Shown here piece after piece: positions 10,986 through 23,080 of a stretch of DNA of 64,000 nucleotides; positions within the stretch are counted from its first letter, which is position 1; each line of letters begins with the position of its first letter. The notes under the pieces were generated by a model. It searched no databases, was not told where the DNA came from, and saw only the letters and a program-made list of their open reading frames with translations. The stretch spans positions 186,001 to 250,000 of the forward strand of contig SAXG01000047.1 of NCBI GenBank assembly GCA_012932865.1, written 5' to 3'. Both the position numbers and the translations under genes were made by a program. Source of the DNA: Amylostereum areolatum. Its lineage: Eukaryota > Basidiomycota > Agaricomycetes > Russulales > Stereaceae.

Positions 10986-12059
10986 ATGAAGCACGCGAGC
11001 ACAACGTCCACCACCACCACCACCACCTCATCTCCACCATCCTACATGCTGTTCTCGGGCAGGCCCGTTCAGTCTTCGCCGTCGGTGGCCATCGAGAAGG
11101 GCGGCTACCGTCTTCGCGACCGGCGATCCCGCCTCCGAATCAACACCGATGCTCGCGTTCGTGCGCACACACCCTCGAAGCTTCGTTCGACCTCGACACC
11201 AAGCATCACCGCCGAGACGGCCATCCGTTACGAGAGACGCATGATCTCTCTGCTCATCGCCGCCGCCGTAACCGCCGCCGCGTGTTTCGGAATGGCGTGG
11301 TGGCTACTTGTTAACGGAAGACGGGGTGCGTTCCACCTTACCTGCCTCGGCCTCGTTTCCCTCCTAACACCACACCCAGTTCTTCATAGGTTACCATAGC
11401 GCTTGCGCCATTTACCACAGGATGTATCTGATTTACGACCATGCATCTACTCGCCTTTTTACCATATCCTCACCTTGTTTTCGGTTCGCTTTCCGAACGC
11501 TTTCCCACATCCCGACCTCCCAAGTCATCCGCTTTATCACTCTGCAACATGCCACCGTCGTCACACTCATACTTGCTTTATCTTTCTTCTTGCTTTCTCC
11601 CTGCTTTCCTTCACTCTCGCACGGCATCTGGTGTTTATACCGCCTACGTATGCGCTCCAATCTACTGTCTTCTTCATCTCCCTCGCTCTTTCTTTTAATC
11701 TGGGACTATCCTGTCTTTAGGTGAGCTACTGGAACCGCCGAACGTCCTCACACAGTATCTCGACGCAATGCTTCCGAAATCCGCAAGGTAGCGCGCCTCA
11801 AGCAGATCATTTCTCGGCGACAAAAGTACACCGAAGTCGTGACCTACACAATTACTGTCGCTGTCATCCACACATCTATCCGCGGCCTGCCCAACGGACG
11901 ATGTCACGATCTCCGTAAGTTTTTCAGTTGTCTCTCGTCGTTCGCGTCTCACTCTTGCTCCCGCTTCCAGTCTCCTGAACCCCTTCCTCTCTTCGCCCTT
12001 TCTAATCTCGGCCACGCTCACCTATTCCGAATGGTTCCCGAGGTCCGGACCATTTGAGG
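10986..12059 (+). CDS. Small membrane protein, unit A (partial model)
   Basis: The ATG at 10986 directly follows the right duplication of hAT copy 1. Exon 1 (10986-11325) is Ser/Thr-rich, then basic, then has a helix (MISLLIAAAVTAAACFGMAW) ending LLVNGRRG. A 64-nt intron (11326-11389) joins it to GYHSACAIYHRMYLIYDHAS. Further hydrophobic segments follow to about 11720. A later candidate exon (11721-11910) can be read in more than one frame. The diverged copy in unit B carries stop codons. No family recognised; a multi-pass membrane protein is inferred. The hAT element separates the ATG from the upstream palindrome, so expression may be altered. Confidence 0.4.
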
Positions 12060-13946
12060 CGTAATTACAAAATAACGAAGATGACACGGGTCAATCGTCA
12101 CTTATAGAGGACTGCGATTTTTGCGGTTTCCACTGCTTTGGCAGCGTGTTCTTCGACACGGTGCGATGGTCAAGTACTTGCAATAAGAAGACCCGGTGCG
12201 TTCTTACTCGTCTTCCTCAGCAATATCTCACATCAGGTTTACTCTTTGCAGGCGACCACAACGACTGCTCTGTCCATTGTTTGTTATGATACATGTTTTG
12301 TCGTCGTGGCTCTATCTCCCATCCCATCCCATTCTCGCCTAACCGGCATCCGTTACGTTTCCTTCGTACACCTATCTCCACGCTCGCGTCTTCTTCGCCA
12401 CAACGATCCCCTCCCTTGTCGCCACAATGATACATACGTTTCTATCCTTTTTGATCTCCCGCACTCCTGCACTGTTGTCAGGACGCTCTCACCTTCACCC
12501 AAAATCTATATCCCCTCTCTATATGCTGCAATCTCCGAGACTGCCTCTTCAATACTCTCGCGCATTTACGCTCATCATACAAGCCTCTTTTCAGGACTTT
12601 CCTATCTTTGCAGCGTACATTCAGCTGCCTCTGACTAGTCGAACAATATCTGGTTTCGGTGCCCAGGATCTTCCCGAGGGTTTGGAAACCACCGATCTCC
12701 TTTTGGCCTTTTGGCGCTACAAAGTTTCTTCGCCTTTCTGAGTACAATGCCAGTAGCAAACCCGTTGATCGCCTTCATCTTGACCCCGGTTAGGCGCTCC
12801 CCTCCGTCTCCTCCATGCACTTGCTTACGGTATATTCCCCTTCTGCCAGACCCCCACGCTCTCGGAACACCACTTGAGGACGTGTCTCTGGGAAAACATC
12901 CAGTACCTGGTACCTCAGGCTGCTCACCAAACATCTCCTCGACGAACACCTCTCACCAACGGAAGGAACCACGACAGTTGTAGCGTACGTTACGGCTTCC
13001 TACCTCTTTCCGTCCGTCTCACCCTTATTCCCGTTCTAGTCAAGTTGGACCATGCTGTTACCACGGGCGGGTGGAGTCATCTCTTAACTGCCTTCACACG
13101 ATCAGTGCCTCTCTTGTTCCGTCTTCTCAGTTGAATGCAAATTTTAACACTTCCCAAGCAATGATGCAACGTATCACCGAATCGGTCAGTTTCTCTCGAT
13201 ACATTTGACATCCTTACCCAACCTTCAGTGTCGACTCTAGTCTCTCGAGCATCTTGTCCGTCGCCGCTCCTGGGCTTACCACGCGTTGACAATGAACCGC
13301 GGCCGTCTTCACCGACATCAACATGCGGCAAGTGAAACAAACCTCTAGTCTCGTGCGGACGCTTATTTAATCTGCCGTGCTCTTCCCAGATAAACAGCTT
13401 GAAAATCCGCAGGTAATGAATGGCCGAGTCGGTCTTATACAACGTTCCTCGCAATTTCCGAGTCGTCCATACCCCAGGGCCGAGAGGGCGGAGGTGAGCA
13501 GAGCTTTACGCTTTCCCTTGTGTGTACGGAGCGCAGCCTGATGTATTATTCACGAAAAAGGCCCGCGACCCGTGATTTATACGCGTGTATGCTTACACCA
13601 ATTCCCCTCGCTTCGTCTTTTGGGACATCTGGAGTTGAAGTAATTCTTCGGACTCTATCAAAGGACATCCCGGATTCAAGGCTATTCCAGCCAGGCTTTG
13701 GCCGAGTTCCAACCTCAAGGCCACAGGCCTCGGGCGCCAGCGCAACCTGGAGTCTGGGCGTGAACTTGGCATCTTCACGCGGAAGCTATCTCAGTGCGTT
13801 TCATCGTTCCAGCACCATTTTTTGTTCTTATGCGTTATGTCGGGAGACGCCCGCCGGGAACCGAAGGCCTGTGGGATTTAAAGCCTTGGATCGTTTGGGC
13901 TGACCTCCCATCCCTCAGCGCCACACCTTCTGTTCGAGCACTAACT
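12060..13946 (+). other. Diverged membrane-gene exons and 7TM promoter, unit A
   Basis: Roughly 1.9 kb paralogous to 21351-23080. Hydrophobic stretches (near 12240-12350 and 12427-12480) and splice-like joints suggest further exons of a membrane protein, but frames clash between the copies, so I do not give a gene model. Bases 12161-12168 (GGTGCGAT) are the unoccupied counterpart of the hAT copy 2 insertion site. The last ~130 bp, from TTATGTCGGGAGACGCC, match the stretch before the seven-helix gene of unit B and are probably its promoter. Confidence 0.45.
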
Positions 13947-15574
13947 ATGTCTTCCACCTACCGCAATTCGACATTTTTAGGCACCGATGAAGTCCTGTAT
14001 CTTGCTGACAACAATTACGAGAATGCCAGTCAAATGCCATCGTGGCTACTGGCGGAGACAGCGTTGTTTGGTGCGTCAGTTTATTTTTCGTGTCAATAAC
14101 TCACGTTGTAACCAACTTGAATGCAGGGGCGTTCTCTCTGTTTGTCTTGCTGTCGTTATATGTCCTCGTGTATGTTATGCGTCTGGCCATACTACTGAGG
14201 CGCATCTGACACTCGGTTTCCCCAGGCGCAAAAAATCGCGTCGCGTACCCGACAGGCTCATGCTGTTGGCCGTCGTCGTCCTGTACGCGGGTGCCGCTCT
14301 CTCTTGGGTAACAGACATCCTATCCACGACGGAGTCCACGACGTATGTGAACGCCGTGGCAAAGTATGTGTCCATCTGCATGGATGCTTATTCTGGAGGC
14401 GAGCTCTGCGAACGGCAGACTGGCGCGAACAATGAGTTGGCGAAAATTCTTGCAGGTACTGCTGCAACAGGAATTCCATGGCAAGGCTGTCCTTCCACTG
14501 CCGTGTTGGCTATCAATGTATGTCATCACCACATTGACTAACCGCTACGTTGGAGTGTTGAAGGAATTCTAGATGTCTATCAGCGACTTTATCGTGCTGT
14601 GGAGGGCATGGGTACTGTGGAAAGAGAACCGTATTTCTTCCATCATATCACTGGCGCTGCTTTTAGGATCCATCGGTAAGTCCCTGTCTTTTGAGCGTAT
14701 AAGCGTATTTACCCATCCAGAGTACTCACTGCGCAGCCATGTCCGGACTTACAACATGTCACGCGTGTACCGGATTGATTATATTGGATGCAAAGTTATT
14801 CCAAGATGATGCTGCAGGGCTTGCCGCTTTCACTTTATCACTCGTAGCCAACTTGTGGGCTACGTCACTAATAGTATGCAGAGCGTGGTATGTGAGACCA
14901 GGTAGACTTTAACATTGTATTCAATCTGACATACCTCATCCCGGTCATTCGATGTAGGCAGCATCGCCGTCTCATCAAAGAATACCTTCACCGTGGCAGT
15001 GGTACTCGAACGCTGGTAGAAAAGACTCTGGCTTTGATCGCAGAATCCGGTGTTCTGTACTGTTTGATATGGGTATGCTCGTCCATTCAAGTCCTCGTAT
15101 GGATCTTTACTTTGCTCATGCACTACGCAGATCTTTGTTGTGGCCTACACGGCCATTGAATTTGAATACCCTGGGGATATGCCCTTAGCAGCGTGGAGGT
15201 TCTGGTCTGCTTGGGACAATTTTGTGGAAGGGGCCCTTACACAAGTCATTGTGCGTCGCGGCAGCTGCCATATCTCTATCCCTCTTAAATAATGACGCAA
15301 TTTTATCCAGGGTATATATCCAACGATCGTCATCGTCATGGTCGCCCTGGAAAAATCACATTTGGACGGCAACTTCACCTACGACAAGCCTATCTCAGTA
15401 CCGCGCTTTCGTCGACCTGCCACTTCTGGGCTTGACCTGCAGATGGAGCAAATGCAGACGCCAGACCAGTCTCACGCCCATGATCACGGAAGGGATATTG
15501 AGACGGACTATCTCTCGTGCATTGAAAGCACCGAAGATGGAGAGGCTGATATCGGCCTCGAAAAGATTGTGTGA
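13947..15574 (+). CDS. Seven-helix membrane protein, unit A
   Basis: Eight exons: 13947-14070, 14127-14169, 14226-14517, 14573-14675, 14737-14887, 14958-15072, 15131-15250, 15311-15574, giving 403 residues with all phases consistent. An extracellular N-terminus with NST/NAS glycosylation-type sites leads to seven hydrophobic segments: around FSLFVLLSLYVLV, MLLAVVVLYAGAAL, the DFIVLWRAWVLW segment, ISLALLLGSIG, FTLSLVANLWATSLI, LIAESGVLYCLIW and GIYPTIVIVMVALEK. An acidic cytosolic tail follows. The layout matches an uncharacterised 7TM family widespread in Agaricomycetes. A receptor-like role is inference; ligand and partners are unknown. Paralogues are at 23081 and 28332. Confidence 0.8.
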
Positions 15575-17369
15575 CCGATGTCCATCCGGTACGTGTACCG
15601 TCCGATTGCCTCTCTTTTCTTTTACTTATCAAGCAATCCTAGCTTTGTTTCCCTCAGAGATTGCTTGATGATGTTCAGGAGAAGGTGAAGGTTGTTTACG
15701 GACAAGAAGACGATGTGGCCGACGCGGACACAGTGACATATAGTTCTCAGGCCTACAATGTACTCTAGACGATGTTCAACACATGCGTCTCAAACAACTA
15801 CATAGATGTGCTCGGTACTTATATAAATACATGGATTTGGTCGTTCTTCGTCAGGGAGAAGAATACTATGTGTTGAGTGGAGGTTTCATGGGAGCATTGA
15901 GCTGGCAGTTCGACGTTGGTTTAAACGAGGAAGACAGCTCTCGGCACCGGCACTGGAATATCGGCGGGTTAGTCGCAGAAATACGTGTTGGAGGCAGAAA
16001 GTGCATACAGCGCGCATAACTTGTATTTTGACCGCACCAACCTCAATGTGTTCATCGTGGGGCGTTCCACGAGTAGAGAAGTCAGCGTTTGAAGAAGGAT
16101 GTGTGTTGGTACCGACGGCCGCTCTTCGTTGTCTGGCGAGGGCTTCCTCTCGATCGCTCCGGAGACGTGCGTCCGTTAGGCCGTTCAGCGTCGGTGCACT
16201 GGGTGAACGGCTAAATGATTAGAAGGCCTTTTGGATGAGCGAAAGCCACACCCACTTTGCTTCAAACGCGGATCTCGAGTTTCCTTGGATCACAGGCCCT
16301 CTTGTTCGTGCCCAGGCTTTGTGGACTAGGACTAGGGTTAGGGTTTGGACCAAACGTCCAACGTTCGAAGGTGGACTGAGAGCACAGCGAGAAACCTAGT
16401 GACCTTGTGTTTGGACAGCACGCGGAGTCAATGGTGTTCTTGATATATGCACTGAAAAATCGGGAAGTCAATGGTTAGAAAAAGCGTTTAAAGCGTGAAG
16501 TGCTTACAGCGCGCGTACGGATACTGGTGGTACCTTGGTCGCCCGAGTCCGACGATTTCTCCTCGTCGCTTGGATTGGATGCAGCCAAAGCCGTTTCAGA
16601 AAGGATTGCGTACTGAAATGTTGGTTTTGAGAGATGTATTTCATATCGTGCTTCTCGTTTGACGTCGGTAAGCTGGATGGATGGGACGATGGTTAGATTG
16701 TGTCATCAAACGAACGCGTAGACCTGCTTCATACCTAACACAAAACTACGGAGTCGAGAGCATCCTCCTGTAGGCAGGATGGGTGGCGGAAAGTGGCATG
16801 CAATTTTCATTTTGAACTTTCTCCGTTGGGGCGGTCCCCGAGACCCCACCTTTGCAACGATGACAAACTTCGGGTTTTGAAAAATGAAGCAAGGGATAGT
16901 AGCTGGGAGCGCTCCAACGTTGCGGGCTCTATCACGGTGAGGGATATCGACGTATTGCAGCGCTAAAGCCACGAATCAGTCAAACCGTACAAGTAGGCGG
17001 TCAGAGAAATGCGCACCGGACATGTGTTCGATCCGTTGACACGCACTTGTTGTGTTCAGCGTCAGAAGATTGATGAACGAACGACGGTTGCTTAATCGGA
17101 GGTCCGCCTACTGGATGAATATCTCTTGACATCGAGAGCAAAGCGCAACATGGGTCCTACGAGGCTTCGGCGATAGGGCAAACAACATATTATTCTTTGT
17201 GTAGAAATACAACGACCGCGTCGAGGACCGGAAGATGAGTTCTGGGAAGAACCTACACTAAAACAACCGTGGTTCGTTAGTCGAGAACGAGGGCAAAGAT
17301 AGGAACATACGCCGTGAGTAGTTCATGACGGCTAATCCGATCTTCACACCCGTGTCCATCCACCATTCC
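15575..17369. other. Unresolved region 3' of seven-helix gene A
   Basis: About 1.8 kb. It contains a telobox (16333) and minus-strand open frames that align loosely with unit B, for instance an LPTGG-containing frame at 16706-16972 versus one near 25850. The two differ by frameshifts, so at least one is decayed. Confidence 0.35.
16333..16346 (+). repeat. Interstitial telomere-type repeat (telobox)
   Basis: TAGGGTTAGGGTTT, followed by a conserved GGACCAAACGTC context also found at 25431 in the next unit. Confidence 0.65.
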
Positions 17370-17990
17370 CTATCTCGCGGTCTCAACATCCTCTGGAATA
17401 GCTCCGTGCGGCGCAGCACTTGGATACATGGAGTTGTGGTGGCATTTCGTGTAGACGGGGATCATGCGCGTTTCTTCGCGCTTGGACTGGAAGAAGACGG
17501 CGCTGGCGAGCGAGAAACGAAGGTTAGCATAGAGCTGGCGAACGGAATACGACGCAAGAGAGCGGGGGCCAACGCGAGAGCGCGCGACGATGCTGATGGA
17601 GGGTGAAATGCGGAGACAACTGCAGAAAACGCATGAGCAGATATTGTAGAGCAATACGTCAAATCACGCACGAGAGTGGGGTCAGTGCCAAGGTCGGCGA
17701 TGACACCAGCTTGCCCTCTATCAACGCACCCAACCACGACCATTAGTAACATGGAATAAGGAAGGATTAAACACGCACTATGTAACGGTGAGGAGATCGT
17801 TCTTGTACATGCAGCTGTTCTCGCCGATCTCGTTGTGATTGATGCGGCAGGCGTAGACCATGAGACAGCGGTCGGGGTCGGCCTTGGAGTACAGCAAGTT
17901 GTTACATTCGGAACAAAAGTGAGCTGATGTCTATATATTTAGTACAGGTGCGGTGAGATGGAGTAGGAGATGAGTAGAAAAACAGACCAT
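17370..17990 (-). pseudogene. Decayed RNA polymerase II subunit RPB9-like copy
   Basis: On the minus strand an ATG (17990) and a short intron lead, from 17930, to TSAHFCSECNNLLYSKADPD and then YKNDLLTVT, the first zinc-ribbon of RPB9. Further on are REQAGV-like and DLGTDPTL segments (near 17690) and AVFFQSKREETRM (near 17480), all RPB9 landmarks in the right order. Several features argue against function. The second Cys of the CRxC pair is gone (YACRINHNE). TLLTVT runs into a TAG with no clean splice. The second ribbon's Cys pairs are damaged (YTKCHHN). A full-length functional RPB9 presumably lies elsewhere. Confidence 0.65.
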
Positions 17991-18056
17991 GGTGAGGGGT
18001 GACAGCCTGACAGGGAGACAATTCACGACAACTTCAAGCGGCGCTCTCGGAAACAC

Positions 18057-18067
18057 GCTGAGTCAGC
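18057..18067. promoter_or_regulatory. Palindromic bZIP-type site, unit B
   Basis: GCTGAGTCAGC, in the context ACGCTGAGTCAGCAATC, matches the site in unit A. It sits between the RPB9-like remnant (minus) and the membrane-protein remnant (plus). Confidence 0.6.
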
Positions 18068-18109
18068 AATCATGTAGACGGGTTTCGAATTTCGTCGCAA
18101 GTACAACCT

Positions 18110-19170
18110 TGAACCACGTCCACCACCACATCCTCTCCACCATCCCACATGCTGTTCTCGAGCAGGCCCGCTCACTCTTTGCCGTCGGTGGTCTTTGGAA
18201 AGGATGAATAACATCTTCTCGACCGGCAACCCCAAACTTGCCTCCGAATCAACACAGATGCTCGCACCCTCTAAGCCTCTCTAAGCTTCGTTCGACCTCG
18301 CCATCGAGCAGCACCGCCGAGGTGGGCATCCCCTTCAAAAGAAGCGTGGTATCCTTGCTTGTCGTTGACGCCATAGCCCTGGAATGGCCAGGTGACTGTT
18401 CGAGACGGGGTGCGTTCTATTTTACTCTCGTCAGCCTCGTTTTTCATCTAACACCACGCCCGATTCTTCATAGGCTGCATATAGTATATGCGCCATTTGG
18501 TACACGACACGTTATCCGATCTATGACCATGCATCTACTGGTCTTTTGACCACATTCCCTACCTTGTTTTCGGGTCGCTTTCCTAACGCTTCCCACCGCC
18601 TCGTCGACACCAAACCATCTGCGTTATCACTCCGAAAATTGCCATCGTTTCCACGCTCATACTTGCTGCATCTTCCTTCCCGCTTTACCTGCTCTCCCTC
18701 GCTCTCGCACGGCAACTCCAGCTCCCACCCAGTGTTTATACCGCCATATGCGCCCCAATCTACTATATCTTTCATTTCTCTCGCGTTTTCTCTAATTCAA
18801 GATCATCCCACCCGTAGGTGAGCTGCTAGAGCCACCGAGCATCCCCAACACAATGTCGCAATGCAACGCTCCCACAAGGTCAAGGTATCCGCGTCCCGAA
18901 CAGTGCAGGTTTCGCCGACAAACGCAACCAAAGTCCTAGTCTACGCGACCACTGCCAATGCCATCCGTACATCTCCCTGCGACCTGTCCAATGGTCGATA
19001 CCGCGACCGTAAGCTTCCAGCTGTCTGTCTCGTCGTTCAACGCGTCTCACCCCTGTCCCCGCTTCAAACTTCTAGACTCCTGAATTTCCCTTCCTTCCCC
19101 TCCGCGCCCTTCAAATTGCGGCCACGCTCACCTATTCCGAGTGACCAATGTCCATCTAATCCCGCCTGTC
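18110..19170 (+). pseudogene. Broken copy of the small membrane protein, unit B
   Basis: Aligned codon by codon with unit A from 11010, this copy keeps the frame PPSHMLFSSRP but meets TAA where A has TAC (Tyr), at about 18208. A frameshift follows. The exon after the conserved GTGCGTTC...TTCATAG intron starts GCI and then TAG (about 18481). A later stretch equivalent to A's 11721 region is also recognisable. The copy therefore has at least two stops and one frameshift. Confidence 0.6.
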
Positions 19171-20220
19171 GCAATACTTGGCCAACATACAATGGGGGTT
19201 ATTCCCTCATCGGCGCCTCGACATCCAAGCAGATCCTCAAAACCGGCTTCCCCGCCTTCCTCGAATCCTCGCCCAAGTGCCCTCCGCAGAAAGGGGTCGA
19301 TTCATTGCGACCGTGTCCGCCGCCGTGGGCTCCACAATCTTACTACAACTATACATCACAGTCGGGATATGGCCGTCGCTCGTGGAGAACTTCAAAGAGC
19401 CACCCTTTTCGTCCCGTACGAAGCGTGGCACGTATACTCATACCCTCCGTATGCTGGTATTCGGAAGACAGCTGACTTCTGTCTCTCGCCAGCCTAAGCA
19501 ACAACGGTGTCTCATAGAGAACTGCCTGGTACGTAAAGGCAGTCCTTGGACTTTGTGGCGTTGTTCAAGGAGTCCAGGACCGTATGTTGCTCTATGTTGG
19601 TACGTGTTCTCCCTCGTTAGTGCATCATTCTCCTTGGTCCGTGTTACTCACAAATTGCTGCGGTTGCCCATTAGGCTCCTGACTTGGACCCCGAATTCGT
19701 ACTTTCGAATTTACAGTTTTTCAAACGCACGGGACGAATATCTTTTATGCGGGGCCAGTAACCGTGCGTCTACACAGTCATCACACCGGGATCGTTCCTT
19801 TTCTAATGGCGCGGTTCTTGTATCCAGGGCATGTCGGTCATTGTTACATTCACCACGCCACGCGAGGAGTCTAATGCGCTTATGTTGGAATGGAAGCCAC
19901 GGCGGCCTCCTTTTCACCCGTATCCCTCAAGCATGTCGCCATCCAACGAGCACGGGAACACAAACGACCGAACCTACAGGGACCTCACGAAGACTGTCTA
20001 AGCGCCATTGACTTGGCAGTACGTACTCTTGCTGCGACTCGGACGCCTTACTGATGTCCTGTGTTACTAGACAATTATCCATGCGCCGATGCGTTTCAAG
20101 ACACGGACGGTTTGGGGCCACATCACGAAGTGGCAGGCGGCGGGGATGGCATGAGCCTACAGTATCGCTGCTTGCAAAGGACTGATCTTTCTGCATTTTC
20201 CGCTTCGTGCTCTTCGGCAC
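19171..20220 (+). other. Diverged unit B sequence left of hAT copy 2
   Basis: About 1 kb of unit B with scattered frames, none matching a known family. It includes degenerate hydrophobic stretches (about 19320-19390) probably belonging to the broken membrane-protein gene. Confidence 0.3.
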
Positions 20221-20230
20221 GGTGCGAATT

Positions 20231-21350
20231 TACTGCTGTTGGCAAATGTCTGCCGTTCTGCCCATTCTGCCGGCAGAACATTGGCAGAAACGGCAGATAC
20301 GGGGGGTCCGGGCAGAATATGGCAGAATCCAAATGTAGTATAGGCTAGATTCTACGTCCCTGGCCACAAATTGACATTTTCGGGGACACATTACGGTCCC
20401 AATCTCCAGTCGAAGACTCGAACATCGTCCTGTGTTTTCCATGCCGGAGCCTTGCAATCAACCAGGCCGCGAGCGGGCGCTCCTTCGAATTTATGTGCAA
20501 GACAGCTCTCGAGATCGCGCGCAAATGGCGATGGACCGAAGGAGAAGCCATTCTTTTATGGCAGGATCTAAAGGCTTATCACAAAGGCAGGGGTGTATGG
20601 TCAGGCGGCTCGAAGGATTGCCTTGAGTGGTGGCGCACACGACCGGTTCGTGCAGATGAGCATCCCCTCAAAAAACTCGGGATCACACTTGCATCAATTC
20701 AGCCGCATGCTGCTGATGTTGAGCGCATGTTCTCAGGCCTCGACGGCGTCCAGTCGGCGAAGCGATGCAACCTTTCGGTCCCCACATTCGAAGCACTTGG
20801 GAAGTGCCGTTCCCACTATGCGCGTGAGCTCTGGGAGCGCGATAGGCGCACCGGCCGTTCCCTTCACCGTCAGCATGCCCATATGCACACACGCGCGGAG
20901 ACCGGCATCGATGTAGAACTAGCAGCTGACCTCGAGAAGACTTTTTCGTTCATCACGCCACTCGTGGCTCCCGACGATCTTGATCTGAACGGGTTAGAAT
21001 CAGTCACAATGGACGAGCTCGATACAGCGTTCGAGAACACAGCACTTCGTGCTCGGGAGGAGCCAGCCCAAGCAGTCAGTGCCAACCAGGAAGTCCTCGG
21101 AGGTCAAGTCTACCGTTTCTCGGAGCTCGATGCCATCGACCGCGGCGAGACTGTCAACAACTTCGATGATGGTCTATCCGGTGGACATATTGGTGGAGAT
21201 GGTGTTGCTCCCACCTGGAATATAGATGCCATTCTGTCTAAGTAGTGCTAGTACAATGTAATTCATTTGCCGTGTTTTGCCATTTGGCAATTGCCGTTCT
21301 GCCACTCTGCCAGGCAGATTGGGACCAAAATCGTTTTGCCATGTACAGTA
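20231..21350 (+). mobile_element. hAT-derived element, copy 2
   Basis: Same length and ends as the copy at 9859-10978. The only coding change I noticed is A10562 to G20934. The insertion splits a sequence that is continuous in unit A, which proves it is an insertion and that it postdates the A/B duplication. Confidence 0.9.
20493..21245 (+). CDS. hAT transposase C-terminal fragment
   Basis: A 250-residue frame identical to that at 10121 except Lys to Glu in the segment ADLKKTF/ADLEKTF. It has the same hAT dimerisation region and lacks the catalytic domain. Preservation of the frame in both copies may reflect recent transposition rather than selection. Confidence 0.75.
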   Translation: MCKTALEIARKWRWTEGEAILLWQDLKAYHKGRGVWSGGSKDCLEWWRTRPVRADEHPLKKLGITLASIQPHAADVERMFSGLDGVQSAKRCNLSVPTFEALGKCRSHYARELWERDRRTGRSLHRQHAHMHTRAETGIDVELAADLEKTFSFITPLVAPDDLDLNGLESVTMDELDTAFENTALRAREEPAQAVSANQEVLGGQVYRFSELDAIDRGETVNNFDDGLSGGHIGGDGVAPTWNIDAILSK

Positions 21351-21357
21351 GGTGCGA

Positions 21358-23080
21358 TGGTCAAGTACTTACAATCAGAAGACCCGGTGCGTTCTCATTC
21401 GTGTTCCTCGGCAATGTCTCTTATCTGATTGACTCTTCGTAAGCGACCACAACGACTGCTCTGTCCATTCCTTGTTATGTTGCATGCTTCGTCATCGTGG
21501 CTCTATCCTTCCGATCTCATTCTCGCCCAACCGGCGTTCGTGTTTTTTCATCCATACACATCTCTCCGCACGTGTCGTCTCCTTCACTCAAACGATCCCC
21601 TCCTTTGTCGCCACAATGATACTCACGATTCTATTCTTTCTGATCACCCTCGCTTCCGCACTGTTGCCAGGACGTGCTAGCCCTCACCTATTGTCCATAT
21701 CACCTCTTTCGCAGTTTCCCAGACTGCCTCTTCAGTGATTTCGCGCATTCACACTCATCATACCAGCCTCTTCGAAGACTTTCAGCTTATATTTACAGTG
21801 CACATCCAGCTGCCGTTTGCTAGTAGGACAATACCTAGCTTTCACGCGGGTTCGGAGACCACCGATCTCCTTTTGGCCTTTCGGCGCTGCAAGATCTCTT
21901 CGTTTTTTTCTTTCTGAGTAGCAAACCCGATGATCGCCCTCAGGTTAGGCGCTCCCCTCCGTCTTTTCGATACACCTGCTTATAGTATAATTCTCTTGGT
22001 CAGACCATCAGACCTCACCGACTCGGAGCGCCACTTGCAGTTGCGTCTGTTGGAAAGCATCCAGCGCCTACATAGTACCTGCTCACATTTCATCTCTTCG
22101 GCGAAGACCTTACAAATGGAAGGCACCGCGACTGTTTTAGCGTACGTTGTTAGCTTCGGGTGCCTCTTCCCGCCTGTTGAGCGTTGAATCCCCATTCCTA
22201 TTCATTTCTAGTGTGAAATGTGCTGCAACTGCGGGCGGGCGCAGCCAGAGTCTCTTAACTGCCTTTACATGGTCGGTGCCACGGTTGTTCCGTCTTCTGC
22301 TTTGAATGTAAATTTTCCTACTTATACATGTACCGCCGCATCTCGACATCCCGCCTACCCAACCGTCAGAATTTAGTGACTCTCGGACATCTTGACCGTC
22401 GCCACTTCTGGCTCCATCGACAGCGTCTTGGTCAACAGCCCCCGCGCTGTGCTGACCACGCGTTGACAATGAAACACAACCGTCTTCACCGACATCAACA
22501 TGCGGCAAGTACTTGTGACGTTTTGGTTTTGTGCGAACGGCAGCTCTATCTGCCGTGGTCTTCCCAGATACAACAGCTCGCAAATCCTCGCGTTATGATT
22601 GGTAGGGTTGGGTTCATACAACATTCCTTGCAGTTTCCGAGCTGGCCATGTCCCGCGGCCGAGGATGCAGACCTGAGCCTTGCGCTTTCCTCGTGTACGA
22701 ACCATGGTTTCCATCCAGACAGGGCCACAGCCCGCGAATCGTAGAGTTTCTCTACACGAATCTCTACAGAAGTTATACTCGCCTCATTTCCTTCGCGTTC
22801 TGAGGCGAAGCAATGCTTTACACAAGTGCATCCCGCATTGCCAGGACCTGGCCAAGGCGCAAGGTCCACCGTTCAGGTTTCAGCCGCGTGGGCTTCCTCG
22901 GCCGATGTTCGTCACTTCGGTGGACCTTTCTTTTTATGCGTTGTGTCGGGAGACGCCAGGTAAGCCAAAGTCTGTGAGATCTATAAAGGTTTTAGATCGT
23001 TCGGGCTGATGCTGGTCTCTCATTCCTCCAGCACTCGCCTCCTGTCCCCATCATAACTGCCTTTCGTTCTAGCACTACCC
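21358..23080 (+). other. Diverged membrane-gene exons and 7TM promoter, unit B
   Basis: Continuation of the unit B copy interrupted by hAT copy 2. Hydrophobic stretches occur (near 21605-21680, IPSFVATMILTILFFLITL), and the exon homologous to A's 12670-12810 contains stop codons. A TATAAA at 22982 lies about 95 bp before the seven-helix ATG, after a conserved GTGTCGGGAGACGCC block. Confidence 0.4.

Larger units (their letters stand above)
20221..21357. repeat. 7-bp direct repeats flanking hAT copy 2
   Basis: GGTGCGA occurs at 20221-20227 and 21351-21357. The unoccupied paralogous site in unit A (12161, GGTGCGATGGTC) has it once. Three extra bases (ATT) lie between the left copy and the TACTG end. 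Confidence 0.75.

Noticed and set aside
10986..12059. Treating the 10895-11314 frame (His-rich, HHHHHHLISTILHAVLG) as the coding frame
   Set aside because: The other frame (from the ATG at 10986) carries a clean membrane helix, ends at a canonical donor that joins in phase to the next exon, and aligns codon by codon with the unit B remnant.
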